A stretch of DNA of 64,000 nt from Streptomyces formicae (GTDB lineage: Bacteria > Actinomycetota > Actinomycetes > Streptomycetales > Streptomycetaceae), in contig NZ_CP071872.1 of the NCBI RefSeq assembly GCF_022647665.1, positions 1,426,001-1,490,000 on the forward strand. Reading direction: 5' to 3'. The translations under genes were made by a program, and so were the position numbers. Below, piece after piece: positions 17,901 through 27,521 of this stretch. Each line of letters starts with the position of its first letter. Positions within the stretch are counted from its first letter, which is position 1. Under the pieces are notes generated by a model. It was given only the letters and a program-made list of their open reading frames with translations. It was not told where the DNA came from and ran no database searches.

Positions 17901-18869
17901 TCACACAATCACACGCAGTGCACGGCGTACGCCTGTGAACGTCACGCTCGTGCGCAGTCCGAGGTGGTCACCGTCCATCTGGAAGGGCAGTGGAGCCTTC
18001 GAATGCAAGGTGAAGTCGGTGAGGTCATGCAGTGACACTGCGTGCTTGCCGTGGGGGCCCCGCTCGGGTGTCGAGGTCAGCATCTGAGTCGCGTAACGGG
18101 CGAGTGCGGGGGCCGAGAGCCGGCTCAGCGCGAAGACGTCCAGAGCGGTGTCGAACGAGGCTCTGGGGGAGGCGTACACCGGGCGATTGCCCAGGTAGGT
18201 CCAGGGGGAGGCGTTGCAGACTATCGACAGCACCAGGTCCTTCACCGGGTCCTCGCCCGGCCGCTCCAGCGTGATCGCGCCGCGCCTGCGATGCGGGTCG
18301 CCGAAGAACTGGCGAGCCGCCTGGCGTATGTACAGCGCGTGCGTCGACGTCCTGCCGCGCTCACGCTGCTGTTCGACCCGGCCGACGACCCCGGCGTCGA
18401 AACCGAACCCGGCGCAGAAGGTGAACCAGCGCGGCGGCGCCGCCTCGTCCTCCGTGCCCGGCGTGCCGGACGCCAGCCCGAGACCGACGGTCCGCTCGCT
18501 GCGGTGGCTCAGCGCGTCCAGGATCGCGCCGGTCGCCTCGACGGCGTCGTTCGGCAGCCCGAGGGCGCGGGCGAAGACATTGGTGGAGCCGCCAGGGACG
18601 ACCGCGAGGCGGGGGAGTGCCTCGGGGTCGGGGCCGGAGTGCAGGAGGCCGTTGACGACCTCGTTGACCGTGCCGTCGCCGCCGAGGGCGACCACCAGGT
18701 CCATGCCGTCCGACTCGGCCGCGCGCCGGGCCAGGTCGCGGGCGTGACCGCGGTACTCCGTGGTGACGGCCTCCAGCTTCATCTCGCTGGCAAGGGCGTG
18801 GATGAGCACGTCACGGGTGCGGGCACTGGTGGTGGTTGCTGCCGGATTGACCACGAGGAGTGCGCGCAT
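17901..18869 (-). CDS. Diacylglycerol/lipid kinase family protein
   Basis: A 322-residue member of the DAGK catalytic-domain family. The nucleotide-binding signature LVVALGGDGTVNEVVNG places GGDGT at residues 63-67; PGGSTNVFARALG follows near 92. It transfers phosphate from ATP to a lipid such as diacylglycerol, at the inner face of the membrane. There is no signal peptide. The gene stands alone between wblE and a divergent small membrane protein. Confidence 0.9.
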   Translation of the reverse strand: MRALLVVNPAATTTSARTRDVLIHALASEMKLEAVTTEYRGHARDLARRAAESDGMDLVVALGGDGTVNEVVNGLLHSGPDPEALPRLAVVPGGSTNVFARALGLPNDAVEATGAILDALSHRSERTVGLGLASGTPGTEDEAAPPRWFTFCAGFGFDAGVVGRVEQQRERGRTSTHALYIRQAARQFFGDPHRRRGAITLERPGEDPVKDLVLSIVCNASPWTYLGNRPVYASPRASFDTALDVFALSRLSAPALARYATQMLTSTPERGPHGKHAVSLHDLTDFTLHSKAPLPFQMDGDHLGLRTSVTFTGVRRALRVIV

Positions 18870-19015
18870 GGCCGCCAGGGTACCTACCGCGGGGTACCGG
18901 GCCCAGCCCCGGGCCCGCCGGGCCCGAGCCTCAGGTCGTGTCTTCGAAGCCCCGTCTGCCCGGCGACGCCGGGCACGCCCGCTTCCCCTCGCGACCCGGC
19001 GGCTACCCTGCTGGG

Positions 19016-19432
19016 GTGAGCAGTGCTGAGCAGACCCCCGAGCCCCGTCCGACCCGTCTGACCACCGCGGCGGCCGTCTGCGGGCTGGAGGCCCTCGCCC
19101 TCGTCGCCGGCGGCCTCTACATGCTGGTGGGCGGTCTCACGGGCGACCCGGAGAGCACCTCTCAGGCCGAGACGGGCGGCATCACGCTCATCGTGCTCGG
19201 CATCATCCCGCTGGTCGCCGCGCGCGGCCTCCTGCTCCGCCGCTCCTGGAGCCGCGGCCCGGCGCTCATCACCCAGCTGATGGCCCTCCCGGTCGCCTGG
19301 ACCCTTCTGCGGTCGTCCGGCTCGCTCCTGATCCCCGCGGGCATCGCCCTCGCGGTGGTGGCGGTGACGGGCCTGGTCCTCCTGCTCAACCCGGCCACGA
19401 CGACGGCCCTGGGCATCCGCCCCCGCGCCTAG
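19016..19432 (+). CDS. Small four-helix membrane protein
   Basis: A 138-residue protein with four hydrophobic segments and short loops. GTG 19016 has no ribosome-binding site but a TACCCT -10-like hexamer at about 19003-19008, consistent with leaderless translation. No functional family is recognised. It is divergent from the lipid kinase and convergent with sigH. Confidence 0.75.
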   Translation: MSSAEQTPEPRPTRLTTAAAVCGLEALALVAGGLYMLVGGLTGDPESTSQAETGGITLIVLGIIPLVAARGLLLRRSWSRGPALITQLMALPVAWTLLRSSGSLLIPAGIALAVVAVTGLVLLLNPATTTALGIRPRA

Positions 19433-19462
19433 GGCCCACCCGGGCCGTGCCGGGTGGGCCCT
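19431..19462. terminator. Bidirectional terminator between membrane protein gene and sigH
   Basis: A perfect 13-bp stem (AGGGCCCACCCGG paired with CCGGGTGGGCCCT) with a 6-nt loop starts at the stop codon of the left gene and ends before the stop codon of the convergent sigma-factor gene. Confidence 0.85.
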
Positions 19463-19470
19463 GAGGGCGC

Positions 19471-20430
19471 CTATTCCTCCACGAGGAGCTTCTCGCGGAG
19501 TTGGGCCAGGGTGCGGGCCAGGAGGCGCGAGACGTGCATCTGGGAGATGCCGACCTCCTGCGCGATCTGCGACTGCGTCATGTTGCCGAAGAAGCGAAGG
19601 AGGAGGATCCGCTTCTCTCGCGGCGGCAGATCCTCCAGCAGCGGCTTCAGCGACTCCCGGTACTCGACGCCCTCCAGCGCCTCGTCCTCCGCGCCCAGCG
19701 TGTCCGCGACCGCCGGGGACTCGTCGTCCGTGTCGGGGACGTCCAGCGAGAGCGTCGAATACGCGTTCGCCGACTCCAGGCCCTCCAGGACCTCCTCCTC
19801 GGAGATCCCGAGACGCTCGGCCAGCTCGTGCACCGTCGGCGAGCGGCCGTGCTGCTGGGAGAGCTCCGCCGTCGCCGTCGTGAGCGAGAGCCGCAGCTCC
19901 TGCAGGCGCCGCGGCACCCGCACCGCCCAGCCCTTGTCCCGGAAGTGGCGCTTGATCTCGCCGACGACCGTCGGGGTCGCGTACGTCGAGAACTCGACAC
20001 CGCGCTCCGGGTCGAACCGGTCCACCGACTTGATCAGCCCGATCGTCGCGACCTGGGTCAGATCGTCCAGCGGCTCGCCCCGGTTCCGGAACCGCCGCGC
20101 CAGGTGCTCGACCAACGGCAGATGCATCCGCACCAGCTGATTGCGCAGCTCGGCGCGCTCCGGCGCCCCCTCCGGAAGTTTGCGCAGCTCGATGAACATC
20201 GACCGCGCCTCGCTCCGGTCACTCGCATCGTGGTGCTCGTGCTGCTCGCTCATATGGGCCGCCCGCTCTGCCTGCGCCTGCTCCGCCGAGGCCGAAAGAC
20301 CATCACGTTCATCCACCGCCGGATGCGGTCTGGCCTGCTGCTCCGGGATGCCCGCCGGTGCGTACACCGGCTCCGCCGGAGCAGCACGCCCGCGCTCCTC
20401 GTCCCGCACCGGACCGTCCCCGTCCCTCAC
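19471..20430 (-). CDS. sigH: Stress sigma factor of the SigB/SigF/SigH group
   Basis: A group 3 RNA polymerase sigma factor. Region 2 includes RNQLVRMHLPLVEHLARRF and DLTQVATIGLIKSVDRFD; region 3 has HGRSPTVHELAERLG; region 4 has LPPREKRILLLRFFGNMTQSQIAQEVGISQMHVSRLL. The longest plausible start is GTG 20430, which overlaps the stop of the anti-sigma gene (GTGA) and gives 319 residues with a poorly conserved extension of about 59 residues. ATG 20253 would give a 260-residue core form. S. coelicolor SigH is reported as several forms differing at the N-terminus, so both starts may be used. Confidence 0.88.
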   Translation of the reverse strand: MRDGDGPVRDEERGRAAPAEPVYAPAGIPEQQARPHPAVDERDGLSASAEQAQAERAAHMSEQHEHHDASDRSEARSMFIELRKLPEGAPERAELRNQLVRMHLPLVEHLARRFRNRGEPLDDLTQVATIGLIKSVDRFDPERGVEFSTYATPTVVGEIKRHFRDKGWAVRVPRRLQELRLSLTTATAELSQQHGRSPTVHELAERLGISEEEVLEGLESANAYSTLSLDVPDTDDESPAVADTLGAEDEALEGVEYRESLKPLLEDLPPREKRILLLRFFGNMTQSQIAQEVGISQMHVSRLLARTLAQLREKLLVEE

Positions 20431-20840
20431 GCCGGCCCGGGTCCCGCGCCGCGCTGTTTGTACAGGCTGATGGAGACCGTACGGTCGTCCGCGACGGAGG
20501 AGTCGACCTTGCCGGCCAGTGCCGACAGCACCGTCCAGGCGAAGGTGTCGCGCTCCGGTGCGCGCCCGTCGGTCGTCGGGGCCGAGACCGTGACCTCCAG
20601 GGAGTCGTCGACGAGCCGGAAGACGCAGCTGAGGACGGAACCCGGGACGGCCTGCTGGAGCAGGATCGCGCAGGCCTCGTCGACCGCGATGCGCAGGTCC
20701 TCGATCTCGTCGAGGGTGAAGTCCAAGCGCGCCGCGAGTCCGGCGGTGGCCGTACGCAGCACGGACAGGTAGGCACCCGCAGCGGGCAGCCGGACTTCCA
20801 CGAAGTCCTGATTCCCGGGCTCGCCTGCGATCTGGGACAC
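20427..20840 (-). CDS. rshA: Anti-sigma factor, serine-kinase-type ATPase (SigH partner)
   Basis: A 137-residue HATPase-fold protein of the RsbW/SpoIIAB type. The N box is visible in LRIAVDEACAILLQQ, followed by EVTVSAP and WTVLSALAGKV. It would bind and silence the sigma factor encoded directly downstream, with GTGA coupling giving balanced synthesis. GTG 20840 is preceded by GGAGGTGAGG, which decides the start. The symbol is by position next to sigH. Confidence 0.85.
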   Translation of the reverse strand: MSQIAGEPGNQDFVEVRLPAAGAYLSVLRTATAGLAARLDFTLDEIEDLRIAVDEACAILLQQAVPGSVLSCVFRLVDDSLEVTVSAPTTDGRAPERDTFAWTVLSALAGKVDSSVADDRTVSISLYKQRGAGPGPA

Positions 20841-21083
20841 CCTCACCTCCAAGGTGGCACAAGGTCGATCGAGGCCCCGGGAGAGCGCTCCCGGAGCCGA
20901 TTGGCTACGCGTCGGTGCGCAGCCAGTACCTGGACTGGCGACGCTATCGCGATCCATGGTGCCGTGTCGCCGGGACCCCTACCCGACTCTGTCACTCATG
21001 GTAAGCACATGGGCACGCACAGTGGCTAGAGGTGTGCGGACCCCAATTCAGAACAATCGGCGGAGGGTTGACGTACCCAGACG

Positions 21084-21344
21084 TCAGACGATCGAACCGT
21101 CCACGAAACACCACCGCCAGCTCTCTCCAGGCTCCAGGGTCCGCATCACCGGATGCCCCGTCCCCTCGGAGTGCCGGGAGGCGTGCCGGCTCGCCGAAGA
21201 ATCGCAGCATCCCACATGCCCGCAGGTCAGACAGAGCCGCAACTGCACCGGATGCGTGCCGTCCGCCAGACAATCGCGGCACGTGTCACTCAGCTGTGCG
21301 GGCTCCGGGTGCGGCAGGTCGAGAACATGCGGGCACTCGCTCAT
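21084..21344 (-). CDS. UBP-type zinc finger protein
   Basis: An 86-residue protein that is essentially one UBP zinc finger: CRDCLADG, LRLCLTCGHVGCCDSS, HASRHSEGTGHPVMRTLE and WRWCF. Eukaryotic relatives bind the C-terminus of ubiquitin; the bacterial role is unknown. The start MSECPHV (21344) avoids overlap with the divergent antiporter gene 47 bp away. Confidence 0.88.
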   Translation of the reverse strand: MSECPHVLDLPHPEPAQLSDTCRDCLADGTHPVQLRLCLTCGHVGCCDSSASRHASRHSEGTGHPVMRTLEPGESWRWCFVDGSIV

Positions 21345-21391
21345 GATGGCCAGGTTACGACGCCGGTGCCGGACGTGAGGGTCGGGGAGAC

Positions 21392-22987
21392 ATGTACGCA
21401 CTGCATCTGATCGCGCTGATCGCGGCGAGCGCGGTGATCGCCGGGGCGGCCCGCAGGACCGCGGTGCCGGCCCCGCTGCTGCTCGTCGCCGCCGGGCTGA
21501 TCGCCTCGTACGTCCCGGGTGTGCCGACCTACACCCTGGACCCCCACATCGTGCTGCCGCTCATCCTGCCCCCGCTGCTGCACCTCGCCGCCCTCGACAG
21601 CTCGTACCTGGACCTGCGGGCCAATGTCCGCCCCGTGGCGCTCCTGTCCGTCGGATACGTGCTCTTCGCGACCTTCGCCGTCGGCTGGCTCGCCTATCTG
21701 CTCGTGCCCGACCTGCCGCTGACCGCCGCGCTGGTGCTCGGCGCCGTCGTGGCCCCGCCCGACGCCGTCGCGGCCACCGCCATCGCCCGCCGCCTCGGCC
21801 TGCCGCACCGCATCACCACGATCCTCCAGGGCGAGTCCCTGGTGAACGACGCGACCGCGATCACCGCCTACCGGGTGGCGCTGGCCGCGGTCGTCGGCGA
21901 GGGCGTGAGCTGGCTCGGCGGCATCGGTGAGTTCCTGCTGGCGGCGGTCGGCGGCGTCGTCGTCGGACTGGTCCTGATGCTGCCCATCCACTGGTTGCGC
22001 ACGCGCCTGAAGGACGCCCTGCTGCAGAACACCCTGTCGCTGCTCATCCCCTTCGTCGCCTACGCGGCCGCCGAGCGCGTCCACGCCTCCGGGGTGCTCG
22101 CCGTGGTCGTCGTCGCGCTCTTCCTCGGCCACCGCGCCTGGCAGGTCGACTTCGCGACCCGGCTCCAGGAGGCGGCCGTCTGGAAGATGGTCGCCTTCAT
22201 CCTGGAGTCCGCGGTCTTCGCCCTGATCGGTCTCCAGCTGCCGCACGTCGTCCGGGGCCTCGGCGCCTACGGGATGGGGCAGGCCGCCTGGTACGCCGCC
22301 GGGGTCTTCGTGGCCGTCGTCGTGGTGCGGTACGTGTGGGTCTTCCCCGCGACCTTCCTGCCGCGCTGGCTGTCGAGCCGGATCAGGGAGCGCGAGCCGG
22401 CTGTCACCTGGAAGACGCCCGTGATCGTCGGCTGGGCCGGCATGCGCGGTGTGGTCTCGCTCGCGATCGCCTTCTCCATCCCGCTCACCGTGCACGGAGG
22501 GCAGCCCTTCCCGGCCCGCAACCTGGTCCTCTTCCTGACCTTCACCACCGTGATCGGGACCCTCGTGGTGCAAGGGCTCACCCTGCCCGCGCTGATCCGC
22601 GCCCTGAAGCTGCCGCAGCCCGACCAGCAGCAGCTCACGCTGGCGGAGGCGCAGGCCCAGAGCCAGGCGTCCGGCGCCGCCGAGGAGCGGCTGGAGGAGC
22701 TGCTGGCCGACGAACGCAACGCTTTGCCGGGGCCTCTCGTCGACCGGCTGCGCATCGCACTGGAGCACCGCAGGAACGCCCCCTGGGAGCGGCTGGGGGC
22801 GGTCAACCCCCTCACCGGTGAGTCCGCCGACGTCATCTACCGGCGGCTCGCGCGCGAGATGATCGCGGCCGAGCGGGAGGTCTTCGTGCGGCTGCGCGAC
22901 GAACGGCGGATCGACGACGAGATGATGCGTACGCTGCTGCGCCGGCTGGACCTGGAGGAGGCAGCCGCCCATCGGGCATCGGACTGA
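21392..22987 (+). CDS. Na+/H+ antiporter of the CPA1 (NhaP/NHE) family
   Basis: A 531-residue membrane protein with about 12 hydrophobic spans and a cytoplasmic tail of about 110 residues (helical, EERLEELLADE). The ion-binding motif GESLVNDATAI is present, as is PPDAVAATAIARR on the preceding helix, typical for sodium/proton exchange. ATG 21392 is preceded by GGGGAGAC. It ends 12 bp from the convergent PLP-enzyme gene. Confidence 0.92.
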   Translation: MYALHLIALIAASAVIAGAARRTAVPAPLLLVAAGLIASYVPGVPTYTLDPHIVLPLILPPLLHLAALDSSYLDLRANVRPVALLSVGYVLFATFAVGWLAYLLVPDLPLTAALVLGAVVAPPDAVAATAIARRLGLPHRITTILQGESLVNDATAITAYRVALAAVVGEGVSWLGGIGEFLLAAVGGVVVGLVLMLPIHWLRTRLKDALLQNTLSLLIPFVAYAAAERVHASGVLAVVVVALFLGHRAWQVDFATRLQEAAVWKMVAFILESAVFALIGLQLPHVVRGLGAYGMGQAAWYAAGVFVAVVVVRYVWVFPATFLPRWLSSRIREREPAVTWKTPVIVGWAGMRGVVSLAIAFSIPLTVHGGQPFPARNLVLFLTFTTVIGTLVVQGLTLPALIRALKLPQPDQQQLTLAEAQAQSQASGAAEERLEELLADERNALPGPLVDRLRIALEHRRNAPWERLGAVNPLTGESADVIYRRLAREMIAAEREVFVRLRDERRIDDEMMRTLLRRLDLEEAAAHRASD

Positions 22988-22999
22988 GCCCGCGGACGA

Positions 23000-23899
23000 T
23001 CAGCCGCTGCCGGTGATGACCGCCGCGAGGGCCGTCCCCGGCGGGAAGGCGCCTTCGTCGGCGAGGGCGACAAGCCCATACAGCATTTTGGCGACATAGA
23101 GACGTTCCACGGGCAGTCCGTGCCGCGCCTCGAAGTCCTCGGCGAAGGCGTCGAGCGCGGGGGTCGTACGGGCGTAGCCGCCGAAGTGGAAGCGGTCGTC
23201 CAGCGACCAGTCGCCCGCCGGGCGGCCGAAGGCGCTCTTTTGCAGGTCCCGTACGTCACCGGCGAGGAAGCCGCCCTTGAGCACGGCCATGCCGAGCGCG
23301 CGCTGTCCCGGGGCGAGCCCGGCGGCGAGCCCCGCCAGCGTCCCGCCCGTCCCACAGGCCACCGCGACCACGTCGGCCACGCCGTGCAGCTCGCGCCCGA
23401 GCTCCGCGCAGCCCCGTACGGCAGCCTCGTTGCTGCCGCCCTCCGGGACGACGTAACAGTCGCCGTACTCGCTCGGCAGTTCGGTCAGCAGTTCGGCCAG
23501 CACCTGCGGGTCGGCCCTGCGGCGGTACGTCGCGCGGTCCACGAAGCGCAGCCGCATCCCGTCCGCCGCGCACCGGGCGAGCGAGGGGTTGAGCGGTCGT
23601 CCCGCGAGCTCCTCGCCGCGTACGACCCCGATGGTGGGGAAACCGAGCAGCCGGCCCGCGGCGGCGGTGGCCCTCAGGTGGTTGGAGTACGCCCCGCCGA
23701 AGGTCAGGACCGGGCGCCCTGCCGCGGCCGGCAGGTTCGGCGCCAGCTTGCGCCATTTGTTGCCCGGCAGATCCTGGTGGATCAGATCGTCGCGCTTGAG
23801 CAGCAGCCGTACGCCGTGCCGGGTGAAGCGCTCGTCCTCGACCGGCTCCACGGGGGAGGGGAGCCGGGGGTGCAGGGCGGCGAGGTCGAACGCGTTCAC
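23000..23899 (-). CDS. PLP-dependent D-cysteine desulfhydrase / ACC deaminase family protein
   Basis: A 299-residue fold-type II PLP enzyme. The Schiff-base Lys lies in DLPGNKWRKLAPNL, GGAYSNHLRA binds the cofactor ring region, and VPEGGSNEAA and ACGTGGTLAG bind the phosphate. Family members degrade D-cysteine or 1-aminocyclopropane-1-carboxylate; substrate cannot be told from sequence. The start is GTG 23899. Confidence 0.88.
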   Translation of the reverse strand: MNAFDLAALHPRLPSPVEPVEDERFTRHGVRLLLKRDDLIHQDLPGNKWRKLAPNLPAAAGRPVLTFGGAYSNHLRATAAAGRLLGFPTIGVVRGEELAGRPLNPSLARCAADGMRLRFVDRATYRRRADPQVLAELLTELPSEYGDCYVVPEGGSNEAAVRGCAELGRELHGVADVVAVACGTGGTLAGLAAGLAPGQRALGMAVLKGGFLAGDVRDLQKSAFGRPAGDWSLDDRFHFGGYARTTPALDAFAEDFEARHGLPVERLYVAKMLYGLVALADEGAFPPGTALAAVITGSG

Positions 23900-23915
23900 C
23901 CGGACATTGTCACCC

Positions 23916-23963
23916 GGGGCCAGTCGTCCGGATCTTGCCGGGCCGATCCGGACGACTGGCCCC
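23916..23963 (-). terminator. Strong terminator of the amidase gene
   Basis: A perfect 19-bp inverted repeat (GGGGCCAGTCGTCCGGATC and its complement) with a 10-nt loop sits between the amidase stop and the start of the PLP enzyme gene. It would insulate the latter from read-through. Confidence 0.9.
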
Positions 23964-23968
23964 CAGCG

Positions 23969-24559
23969 TCACTTCAGCCGCGCGGCGATGCGTGTCCGCA
24001 TCGAGGCCATGGTGAAACCATGGGGGTCGATCTTGCCCGGCTGCCACTCCAGGTGGCCGATCACGGAGCGTTCGTTCCAGCCGTGGCGGCGGCAGACCGC
24101 CGCGGCGGCCTTCTCGATGGCCTCCAGCTGGACCGCGGGCCACGGGTCCTCGCCGTCGCCGAGGTTCTCGCACTCGAAGCCGTAGAAGTGGCGGTTCCCG
24201 TCGGTGTTGGCCTCGTTGTCCGGCGGCAGGCCCCGCTCGGCGATGACGGCGCGCAGGACGTCGTCGTCGCCGAGTCCGGCGTGGTTGGCGCGGCCGTAGC
24301 CGACCAGATGGACCTTGCCGTCCTTGGCGATGACGCCGTGACAGAGAGGCCCGGGAAGGGAGGCGTAACCGTCGCGGCAGATGCGGACGGTGTTCGCGGT
24401 GCCCTTGGTGACGGTGTGATGGATCATCACGCCGTGGACGGGCCCCCAGGGGCCCTTGTGATTGCGGTTGTGCGTACGCCAGTTGCCGACTTCGACGACC
24501 GTGAGCCCCTCGTCGCGCAGGGCGTCGAGGAAGCTGCTCGCGGACATGGGCGGGGACAT
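23969..24559 (-). CDS. N-acetylmuramoyl-L-alanine amidase (amidase_2/PGRP-type)
   Basis: A 196-residue zinc amidase domain. MIHHTVTKGT contains the first zinc His, and GHLEWQPGKIDPHG carries the second His and the Asp/Lys active-site neighbourhood. It cleaves the bond between MurNAc and L-alanine in peptidoglycan. The start MSPPM (24559) has a near-perfect AAGGAGG site. No signal peptide is visible, unusual for a wall hydrolase and suggesting cytoplasmic recycling or non-classical export. Confidence 0.88.
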   Translation of the reverse strand: MSPPMSASSFLDALRDEGLTVVEVGNWRTHNRNHKGPWGPVHGVMIHHTVTKGTANTVRICRDGYASLPGPLCHGVIAKDGKVHLVGYGRANHAGLGDDDVLRAVIAERGLPPDNEANTDGNRHFYGFECENLGDGEDPWPAVQLEAIEKAAAAVCRRHGWNERSVIGHLEWQPGKIDPHGFTMASMRTRIAARLK

Positions 24560-24835
24560 GGCCGCCTCCTTCGTGTGGGTGGGGTGGTGCCCGGGGCGGT
24601 ACGGGCCGGAACGGCCCGTACCGGATGTGTACCCAACACCGTTGGCCACCCGCCGTGTTCGTACCGACCGCGATGCGATCCGGACAGCCGAAGGCGTGGT
24701 GGGCACGGGTGGGTGGAAGCGTCCTCCTGCCCCGACCGTCCCCGACTAGTCCCACTCATTTGTGTGATGGCGAGCCCACTCTCCGTGCTGGAAGGCTCTT
24801 CCTCGCAGGTCAACCCATGATCGTGAGGGAGTCTC

Positions 24836-26287
24836 ATGTCGGTTGGTTCGGTTGGTTCGGTCGGTTCGGATGGTCCGGTCGGTGACGAGGTGCGCGAGGG
24901 CGGACGGGACACGGCGCTGCCGCAGCAGAGTCTCGGTACGGCCGCCGCGCGGAACCTGGCGACCACCACCAAGTCCGCGCCGCAGATGCAGGAGATCACC
25001 TCCAGGTGGCTGCTGCGGATGCTGCCCTGGGTCCAGGTCCAGGGCGGTGCCTACCGGGTGAACCGCCGGCTCAGCTATTCGGTGGGCGACGGGCGCGTCA
25101 CCTTCGTCCAGACCGGAGGCCAAGTCCAGGTCATCCCCGCCGAGCTCGGGGAGCTGCCGTCCCTGCGCGGATTCGGCGACGAGGCCGTCCTGGCCGAACT
25201 GGCCCAGCGCTGCCGCCAGGTGGAGTTCGCCCCCGGCGACGTGCTCGCCGCCAAGGGGGAGCCGGCCGACCGGGTCTTCCTCCTCGCGCACGGCCGCGTG
25301 GAACAGATCGGCACGGGTCCGTACGGGGACGAGGCGGTGCTCGGAGTCCTCGCCGACGGGGCGCACTTCGGCGACCGGTCCCTCGTCGACGGCGACGCCG
25401 TGTGGGAGTGGACGGCGCGGGCGGCCACCGCCTGCATCGCGCTGGAGCTGACCCGGCAGGACGTGCTCACCCTCGCCGACCGCGCCGAGTCGCTCGGTGT
25501 CCATCTCCTCTCGCTGCTGTCGCTGCCGCACCAGCGGACCAACAAGTACGGCGAGGCCGCCATCGACCTGTCCGCGGGTCACGTCGGCGAAGCCGTCGTC
25601 CCGCACACCTACGTGGACTACGAGGCGGCCCCCCGCGAGTACGAACTGAGCGTCGCCCAGACCGTGCTGAAGGTCCACAGCCGGGTGGCCGACCTCTACA
25701 ACCAGCCGATGAACCAGACCGAGCAGCAGTTGCGGCTGACCGTCGAGGCCCTGCGCGAGCGCCAGGAGGACGAGCTCATCAACAACCGGGAGTTCGGGCT
25801 CCTGGCCAACTGCGACTACGGGCAGCGGCTCCAGCCGCACGACGGCGCGCCCGGACCGGACGACATGGACGAGCTGCTGTCCCGGCGGCGCGGCTCCAAG
25901 CTGTTCCTGGCCCATCCGCGCGCCATCGCGGCCTTCGGCCGCGAGTGCAGCAAGCGCGGGATCTACCCGGACACGGTGGACATCGGCGGCCACCGGATCC
26001 CCGCCTGGCGCGGAGTCCCCATCTTCCCGTGCAACAAGATCCCGGTCTCCGACGCAAGGACCACCTCGATCCTGTGCATGCGCACGGGCGAGGACGACCA
26101 GGGCGTCGTCGGCCTGCGGCAGAGCGGCATCCCCGACGAGATCGAGCCCAGCCTCTCGGTCCGCTTCATGGGCATCGACGAGCAGGCGATCATCTCGTAC
26201 CTGGTCACGGCCTACTACTCGGCGGCGATCCTCGTCCCCGACGCCCTCGGCGTACTGGAGAACGTCGAGGTCAGCCGCTGGCGCTGA
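24836..26287 (+). CDS. eshA: EshA: family 2 encapsulin with cyclic-nucleotide-binding-like domain
   Basis: A 483-residue protein. After a [18 protein letters not shown] N-terminus, residues of about 110-205 form a cyclic-nucleotide-binding fold ([40 protein letters not shown]). The phosphate-binding Arg of classical domains is not in its usual place (VWEWTARA). The remaining 280 or so residues match the EshA family, now recognised as an HK97-fold encapsulin shell. The gene is followed by a polyprenyl synthase gene, the usual partner of family 2 encapsulins in terpene loci. In S. griseus and S. coelicolor EshA affects differentiation and antibiotic production. ATG 24836 has GTGAGGGAG upstream. 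Confidence 0.88.
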   Translation: MSVGSVGSVGSDGPVGDEVREGGRDTALPQQSLGTAAARNLATTTKSAPQMQEITSRWLLRMLPWVQVQGGAYRVNRRLSYSVGDGRVTFVQTGGQVQVIPAELGELPSLRGFGDEAVLAELAQRCRQVEFAPGDVLAAKGEPADRVFLLAHGRVEQIGTGPYGDEAVLGVLADGAHFGDRSLVDGDAVWEWTARAATACIALELTRQDVLTLADRAESLGVHLLSLLSLPHQRTNKYGEAAIDLSAGHVGEAVVPHTYVDYEAAPREYELSVAQTVLKVHSRVADLYNQPMNQTEQQLRLTVEALRERQEDELINNREFGLLANCDYGQRLQPHDGAPGPDDMDELLSRRRGSKLFLAHPRAIAAFGRECSKRGIYPDTVDIGGHRIPAWRGVPIFPCNKIPVSDARTTSILCMRTGEDDQGVVGLRQSGIPDEIEPSLSVRFMGIDEQAIISYLVTAYYSAAILVPDALGVLENVEVSRWR

Positions 26288-26387
26288 CCGGTCGGCCGGC
26301 GGACGAGCCGGCCCTCCGAACCGGCGGGGCGGCCGCAGTCCGGGCCGGCGGCCACCTCGCCCCACCGCCTTCGCAGAGGAAGAGACC

Positions 26388-27434
26388 GTGACCATGACCA
26401 GCACGGACGCCGCCACCGACGGCCACGAGGCCGCCGTACTCCTGGAGCGCACCCGCACGGCGGTGAACCCGCGGCTGCGCGACACCGTCGAGTCGCTGCC
26501 CGGTTCCATACGCCGCGTGGCGATGTACCACTTCGGCTGGGAGCACGCCGACGGCACCCCGGCCGCCGGCTCGGCCGGAAAGGCGATCAGACCCGCCCTC
26601 GTGCTCGCCGCCACGAGAGCGCTGGGCGGGGATCCGCCCCAGGCCGTGCGCGCCGCGGCGGCCGTCGAGCTCGCGCACAACTTCACCCTGCTCCACGACG
26701 ACGTGATCGACGAGGACCCGACCCGCCGCCACCGGCCCACCGCCTGGACCGTGTTCGGCACCCCCGACGCCATCGTCGCGGGCGACGCGATGCTCGCGCT
26801 CGCCCTGCGGCTGCTCGCCGAGGACCGTCACCCGGCGTCCGCCGCCGCCTCCGCCCGGCTCGCCGCCTGCGTCATCGAGCTCTGCGCCGGACAGCAGGCG
26901 GACTGCGCCTTCGAGCGGCGCGGACCGCAGGAGGTCACGCTCGACGAGTGCCTCGCCATGGCCACCGCGAAGACCGGGGCGCTGCTGGGCTGCGCCTGCG
27001 CCCTCGGCGCGCTGTACGCGGGAGCGGGCGAGGAGACGGCCGCCGCGATGGACGCCTTCGGACGGGAGGCGGGGCTGGCCTTCCAGCTCATCGACGACCT
27101 GATCGGCATCTGGGGCGATCCGCAGCGCACGGGCAAACCGGCCGGCGCCGATCTGGCCGCGTACAAGAAGTCCCTTCCGGTGGTCGCGGCGCTGAACTCG
27201 GGCACCGCGGCGGGCGCGGAGCTGGCCGAGCTGTACAGACGGCCCATGGACCCGCAGGCGGTCCGGCGCGCCGCCGACGCCGTGGACCGCGCGGGCGGCC
27301 GGGACTGGGCGCAGCTCCAGGCGGCGGACCGGATGTCCCGGGCCGTCCAGCAGCTGTCCCGGGCGGTGCCGGACCTGGCGGCGGCCGGGGACCTGCTGTC
27401 CCTTGCGGAGTTCGTCACACGCCGCACCCGCTGA
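26388..27434 (+). CDS. Polyprenyl diphosphate synthase linked to EshA encapsulin
   Basis: A 348-residue synthase with first aspartate motif DDVID (104-108), intact GKAIRPALVLA substrate motif, and second motif LIDDLIGIWGDPQRTGKP. It starts at GTG 26388, 100 bp after eshA, behind GAGGAAGAG. It makes linear isoprenyl diphosphates from IPP and an allylic primer; product length is unknown. Being next to eshA, it is a good candidate encapsulated cargo. The unstructured N-terminus of about 15 residues is short compared with known terpene-cyclase cargo. Confidence 0.88.
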   Translation: MTMTSTDAATDGHEAAVLLERTRTAVNPRLRDTVESLPGSIRRVAMYHFGWEHADGTPAAGSAGKAIRPALVLAATRALGGDPPQAVRAAAAVELAHNFTLLHDDVIDEDPTRRHRPTAWTVFGTPDAIVAGDAMLALALRLLAEDRHPASAAASARLAACVIELCAGQQADCAFERRGPQEVTLDECLAMATAKTGALLGCACALGALYAGAGEETAAAMDAFGREAGLAFQLIDDLIGIWGDPQRTGKPAGADLAAYKKSLPVVAALNSGTAAGAELAELYRRPMDPQAVRRAADAVDRAGGRDWAQLQAADRMSRAVQQLSRAVPDLAAAGDLLSLAEFVTRRTR

Positions 27435-27521
27435 GCAGGCCGCCCGCCCGTGCCCGGCCCGCCAACTCTAGGATCACTGCGACCTGTTGCTGACCAGAGA
27501 GATCCGAGAGAGGGGCCGGGC

